Origin: Actinomycetota bacterium
Lineage (GTDB): Bacteria; Actinomycetota; Actinomycetes; Nanopelagicales; Nanopelagicaceae
DNA length: 9,081 bases
Assembly: GCA_947452525.1 (NCBI GenBank)
Contig: CANGCW010000032.1
Coordinates: 1-9,081, forward strand
Reading direction: 5' to 3'
The notes beneath the pieces were generated by a model that did no database searches, was not told where the DNA came from, and saw only the letters and a list, made by a program, of their open reading frames with translations. This document shows, piece after piece, positions 5,944-9,081 of this stretch (position 1 is its first letter; each line of letters opens with the position of its first letter). The position numbers and the translations under genes were made by a program.

Positions 5944-7290
5944 ATGCTTTCTCTTGATGAACTCAAGGCCAAGATCCAAAGTGGCGAAATCGATACTGTC
6001 GTAGTCGGCGCGACCGATATGCAAGGTCGACTCCAAGGAAAGCGCATTCATGCCCCATTCTTCGTAGCGGACACGATCGGTCACGGCACGGAGGGTTGCA
6101 ACTACCTCCTCGCTGTTGATATCGATATGAACACCGTCCAGGGATACGACGTCTCCTCTTGGGATACCGGATATGCCGATATGGGAATGAAGCCAGATTT
6201 CAACACGCTCGGTTACCTCCCATGGCATGAGGGCACAGCATTCGTCACAGCAGATTTCGTTGACCATCATGACAATCTTGTCTCGGTCGCACCTCGCTCC
6301 ATCTTGAAGAACCAACTTGCTCGTCTACACAAGGCAGGCATGGTTGCTCTCACCGGAACCGAACTTGAATTTATCGTCTTCAAAGACACATACGAAGAGG
6401 CATGGAATAAGGGCTACAAGGATCTCACTCCTGCAAACCAGTACAACGTTGACTACTCCCTCACCGGAACAGCTCGCGTCGAGAAGTTGCTCCGCTCTAT
6501 CCGCCTCAACATGGATAAGGCTGGAATGATTGTTGAGTCTGCGAAGGGTGAGTGCAACTTCGGACAGCATGAAATTGCCTTCCGCTATCAGGATGCGCTT
6601 ACAACATGCGATCAGCACAGCCTCTACAAGATGGGCGCGAAGGAGATCGCGGCAGAGCAGGGTTGCTCACTTACCTTTATGGCGAAGTTCAATGAGCGCG
6701 AAGGAAATTCCTGCCACATCCACTTGTCATTCCGTGACCTTGAAGGAAATGCCGTCATGGCCGGCAATGAGCAAGAGGGCCTCTCTAAACTTGGCGAACA
6801 GTTCATCGCGGGTCAGGTCCACCATATGCGCGAGATGGCTCTCCTCTTCGCACCAAATATCAACTCCTATAAGCGTTATCAATGGGGCACATTCGCGCCG
6901 ACCGCTATCAAGTGGGGCCGCGATAACCGCACCTGTGCACTTCGCCTTGTTGGACAAGGACATAGCTTGCGCCTAGAGAATCGCGTCCCAGGTGGCGATG
7001 TGAACCAGTATCTTGCAGTTGCAGGAATGATCGCAGCTGGACTTGATGGCATTGAGAAGAACTTGCCACTCGAGCCAATCTTCCAAGGAAATGCATATGC
7101 CGCTGATGCGAGCCGCATTCCAACCTCACTCCAAGAAGCTCGTGATCTCTGGGCGAATAGCGCATGGGTCCGCGAGACATTTGGTGAAGATGTGCAGAAG
7201 CATTACACCCATATGGCTGATACCGAGATTGATGCCTATTCACGTGCAGTAACCGATTGGGAACGTTTCAGAAGCTTTGAGAGGATGTAA
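5944..7290 (+). CDS. Glutamine synthetase homologue, probable gamma-glutamyl-amine synthetase (GlnA4/PuuA-like)
   Basis: A 448-residue cytoplasmic GS-fold enzyme (449 if the ATG at 5941 is used). The fold is complete: N-terminal beta-grasp region (about 1-105, with DMQGRLQGKRI at 25-35) and catalytic domain. Metal/ATP residues are visible in TGTELEF (E140, E142), E203 and E210 of ECNFGQHE, H258 in CHIHLS, R311 in NSYKR, R329/R334 of the DNRTCALRL segment, and E345/R347 of LENRVPGG. Where true glutamine synthetases have the flap glutamate (GYEAP; E327 in Salmonella GlnA) this protein has GTFAP, with F317, and the adenylylation loop NLYDLP is absent. Both point away from ammonium assimilation towards ATP-dependent gamma-glutamylation of an amine, as in PuuA (putrescine) or GlnA3/GlnA4 of Streptomyces (polyamines, ethanolamine). 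The stop overlaps the dehydrogenase start by one base. Family certain, substrate inferred. Confidence 0.9.
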   Translation: MLSLDELKAKIQSGEIDTVVVGATDMQGRLQGKRIHAPFFVADTIGHGTEGCNYLLAVDIDMNTVQGYDVSSWDTGYADMGMKPDFNTLGYLPWHEGTAFVTADFVDHHDNLVSVAPRSILKNQLARLHKAGMVALTGTELEFIVFKDTYEEAWNKGYKDLTPANQYNVDYSLTGTARVEKLLRSIRLNMDKAGMIVESAKGECNFGQHEIAFRYQDALTTCDQHSLYKMGAKEIAAEQGCSLTFMAKFNEREGNSCHIHLSFRDLEGNAVMAGNEQEGLSKLGEQFIAGQVHHMREMALLFAPNINSYKRYQWGTFAPTAIKWGRDNRTCALRLVGQGHSLRLENRVPGGDVNQYLAVAGMIAAGLDGIEKNLPLEPIFQGNAYAADASRIPTSLQEARDLWANSAWVRETFGEDVQKHYTHMADTEIDAYSRAVTDWERFRSFERM

Positions 7291-8654
7291 TGCCAACTTT
7301 TACAATTATCAACCCAAGCAATGAAGAGGTTGTTCAAGATATCGCACTTGCCGATATTGCTCAGACAGATGCAATTATCGAGAAGGCCGCTAAGGCATTC
7401 CAGACTTGGCGCCATGTAAATCCAGGTGACCGTGCGCGCATCATGCGCAAGTTTGCAACAGTTATCGATGCTCACATTGAAGAGCTCGCGCAACTAGAAG
7501 TTCTCAATGCTGGTCACACCATCGGCAATGCTCGATGGGAAGCGGGCAATGTTCGCGATGTCGTTAACTACTACAGCGCAGTACCAGAGCGCCTCTTCGG
7601 TCGCCAGATTCCAGTACCTAACGGAATCGATGTAACGTTCAAGGAGCCACTTGGCGTCGTTGGAATCATCGTTCCTTGGAACTTCCCAATGCCGATCGCT
7701 GGTTGGGGCTTCGCACCTGCAATCGCTGCTGGAAATACCGTTGTCTTGAAGCCGGCAGAGATCACCCCGATGACAGCGATTCGCCTCGGCGAATTAGCAC
7801 TTGAGGCCGGTATCCCTGACGGCGTTCTCAACATCATTCCAGGACGTGGAAACGTTGTCGGTCAACGCTTCGTTTCGCACCCCGCAGTGCGCAAGCTGGT
7901 CTTCACTGGCTCAACCGCTGTCGGTAAGGCGATCATGGCTGGCGCTGCAGATCAGGTGAAGCGAGTGACTCTCGAACTTGGTGGCAAGAGTGCAAATATC
8001 GTCTTTGCTGATGCCGACATTGAAAAGGCGGCAGCGAACGCCCCTGGCGGAGTCTTCGACAACGCCGGTCAAGATTGCTGCGCTCGTTCACGCATCTTGG
8101 TTCAGGCAAGTGCCTACGACAAATTCATGGGGCATCTTGAGACTGCAGTGAAGAACTTCCGTTGCGAAGATCCTCGCCTCGAGACTGCAGAGATGGGTCC
8201 ACTTGTCTCATCAACACAGTTCGCACGCGTGAAGGAGTTCATGACGCCTGATGTGAAGATCGCCTTCCAAGGCACAGCGCCAACCGGTAAGGGATATTGG
8301 TTCCCACCAACCGTCATCGAACATACAAATCTCAATGATCGCGCCTATCGCGAAGAGATCTTCGGGCCGGTGGTCTCAGTTGTTCGCTTTGAAGATGAAG
8401 CAGATGCAATCCGCATCGCCAATGACAGCGAATATGGCTTATCTGGTTCACTCTGGACGCGCGATGTCGGTCGCGCAATCCGCGTTGCTCGTGGGGTTGA
8501 ATCCGGAAATCTCTCCGTTAACTCAAACTCTGCAGTGCGCTACTGGACACCATTTGGTGGCTATAAGCAATCAGGACTTGGTCGCGAACTTGGACCAGAC
8601 TCTGTTGATGCATTTGTTGAGACAAAGAACGTTTTCTTCGACACCCAGTCGTAA
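7290..8654 (+). CDS. NAD(P)+-dependent aldehyde dehydrogenase (AldC/PuuC-like)
   Basis: A 454-residue cytoplasmic member of the ALDH superfamily, oxidising an aldehyde to the acid. Visible sites are PWNFP with oxyanion N131, LKPAE with cofactor-binding K154, FTGST (205-209) of the Rossmann region, LELGG with general base E229, GQDC with nucleophile C263 (followed by C264), EEIFGP (355-360), and the C-terminal PFGGYKQSGLGRE (421-433). It starts close to the conserved INPSNEE segment and so lacks some N-terminal residues found in about 480-500-residue relatives. M. tuberculosis AldC (Rv2858c), near glnA4, is of similar length as I recall. The ATG at 7290 overlaps the preceding stop (TAATG), with GAGAGG 5 bases upstream, so translation is coupled. 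The likely substrate is an aldehyde formed from the gamma-glutamylated amine; gamma-aminobutyraldehyde or another aldehyde is possible. Confidence 0.95.
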   Translation: MPTFTIINPSNEEVVQDIALADIAQTDAIIEKAAKAFQTWRHVNPGDRARIMRKFATVIDAHIEELAQLEVLNAGHTIGNARWEAGNVRDVVNYYSAVPERLFGRQIPVPNGIDVTFKEPLGVVGIIVPWNFPMPIAGWGFAPAIAAGNTVVLKPAEITPMTAIRLGELALEAGIPDGVLNIIPGRGNVVGQRFVSHPAVRKLVFTGSTAVGKAIMAGAADQVKRVTLELGGKSANIVFADADIEKAAANAPGGVFDNAGQDCCARSRILVQASAYDKFMGHLETAVKNFRCEDPRLETAEMGPLVSSTQFARVKEFMTPDVKIAFQGTAPTGKGYWFPPTVIEHTNLNDRAYREEIFGPVVSVVRFEDEADAIRIANDSEYGLSGSLWTRDVGRAIRVARGVESGNLSVNSNSAVRYWTPFGGYKQSGLGRELGPDSVDAFVETKNVFFDTQS

Positions 8655-8668
8655 AAAGTAACTTTCGC

Positions 8669-9081
8669 TTAACCCTCGTTAGGAAGTAAGACCTTGCTGA
8701 GGATTTCACCAATCAAGGTGTGCCAAGAATCTTGGCTCATATTATTTGGCGTGAAATCATCAACGGATTTTCCTACGGTGTACGCCTGAATTAACACAGC
8801 GACTGCGCGTGGATCTAGGTTCTTGTTTCCCCAACCCTTTTCACAAGCTTCGCGGTAGATATCGGCTATCGCGCTCGTTAACCGCTCTTGCACCTCTCCC
8901 AATTGCTCTTGCATGCGGGGGTGATTAAAGGCCTTTCCGATGGCATTTATCCGCTCTTTGCGGGTATTTCTCGCCGTCTCGGCCTGCGTCGTGATTGTGA
9001 CATCTGTCAGTCTCTGAAGAAGCTCATCGCGACTCTTCGCTGTCGTAACAATCTTCTCAATCATTGCGCACGAGGAATCAA
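8669..9081 (-). CDS. Probable TetR-family regulator, ligand-binding half only (5' end beyond window)
   Basis: The frame is open to the right edge (codons before the internal Met at 9064 read D-S-S-C-A), so the 136 visible residues are a C-terminal fragment. It is helical, with charged and amphipathic segments such as MIEKIVTTAKSRDELLQRLT, a basic stretch (ARNTRKERINAIGKAF), SAIADIYREACEKGWGNKNL, then DPRAVAVLIQAYTVGKSVDD. The 'G-N-x-x-L-D-P-R-A-V-A-V-L-I-Q-A' segment and the WHTLIGEILSKVL ending resemble the ligand-binding domains of TetR/AcrR repressors. The DNA-binding helix-turn-helix would lie in the missing first 50-60 residues. It converges on the dehydrogenase with 14 bases between stops, and is a natural candidate regulator of the permease/GS homologue/dehydrogenase locus. 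Family assignment rests on general features only. Confidence 0.65.
   Translation of the reverse strand, partial: DSSCAMIEKIVTTAKSRDELLQRLTDVTITTQAETARNTRKERINAIGKAFNHPRMQEQLGEVQERLTSAIADIYREACEKGWGNKNLDPRAVAVLIQAYTVGKSVDDFTPNNMSQDSWHTLIGEILSKVLLPNEG

Noticed and set aside
5790..6315. Minus-strand frames across the GS leader and 5' part of the GS gene.
   Set aside because: They overlap a well-supported GS coding region and have no recognisable protein features.
8655..8665. AAAGT-A-ACTTT after the dehydrogenase stop as a terminator.
   Set aside because: The arms are separated by one base, AT-rich and only five long, so no stable hairpin can form.
8669..9064. A complete 131-residue small protein starting at ATG 9064.
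   Set aside because: The frame stays open to the window edge and the product looks like the C-terminal half of a longer regulator, so the Met is probably internal.
1..9081. Search for CRISPR arrays, insertion sequences, phage genes, toxin-antitoxin pairs or defence modules.
   Set aside because: No spaced repeats, transposase motifs, terminal inverted repeats or defence-type proteins are visible; the tRNA shows no adjoining integrase or duplicated 3' end.

Overview
The window looks like chromosomal DNA of a small-genome, mid-GC actinobacterium, most likely a freshwater type such as the acI / Nanopelagicales group. This is an inference from protein style. The amine-utilisation enzymes read like actinobacterial versions (GlnA4-like glutamine synthetase homologue, AldC-like aldehyde dehydrogenase). 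Two secreted proteins carry short lysine-rich two-cysteine modules that I associate from memory with that group. Genes are tightly packed, and several appear to start directly at a -10 box without a ribosome-binding site.

Left part (1-4155). A VOC/PhnB-like gene runs off the left edge on the minus strand. It is followed (also minus) by a CorA-type Mg2+/Co2+ channel. Divergent from corA is a secreted putative zinc metallopeptidase (HELNH plus a downstream WTVEG glutamate) with a proline-threonine linker. Its 3' end converges on a tRNA-Tyr(GUA) gene on the minus strand. Upstream of the tRNA on the same strand lies a secreted coiled-coil protein of unknown function, whose start I move to GTG 4091. 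A Rho-independent terminator at 4124-4155 separates it from the permease.

Right part (4172-9081). This is an amine/amino-acid utilisation locus. An APC-superfamily permease (minus) diverges from a two-gene plus-strand operon: a gamma-glutamyl-amine-synthetase-type GS homologue, and an aldehyde dehydrogenase translationally coupled to it by a TAATG overlap. A partial TetR-like regulator (minus) converges on the dehydrogenase and runs off the right edge. The simplest reading is import of an amine (ethanolamine, a polyamine or similar), gamma-glutamylation by the GS homologue, oxidation of the resulting aldehyde by the dehydrogenase, and control by the TetR-like protein. The oxidising step and the gamma-glutamyl hydrolase (PuuB- and PuuD-like functions) are not in the window.

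The two halves differ in translation signals. Four genes on the left have no Shine-Dalgarno but a TANNNT box ending 6-8 bases before the start codon, as expected for leaderless mRNAs. The three amine-cluster genes all have clear Shine-Dalgarno sequences. I saw no CRISPR array, insertion sequence, phage gene or obvious defence system.
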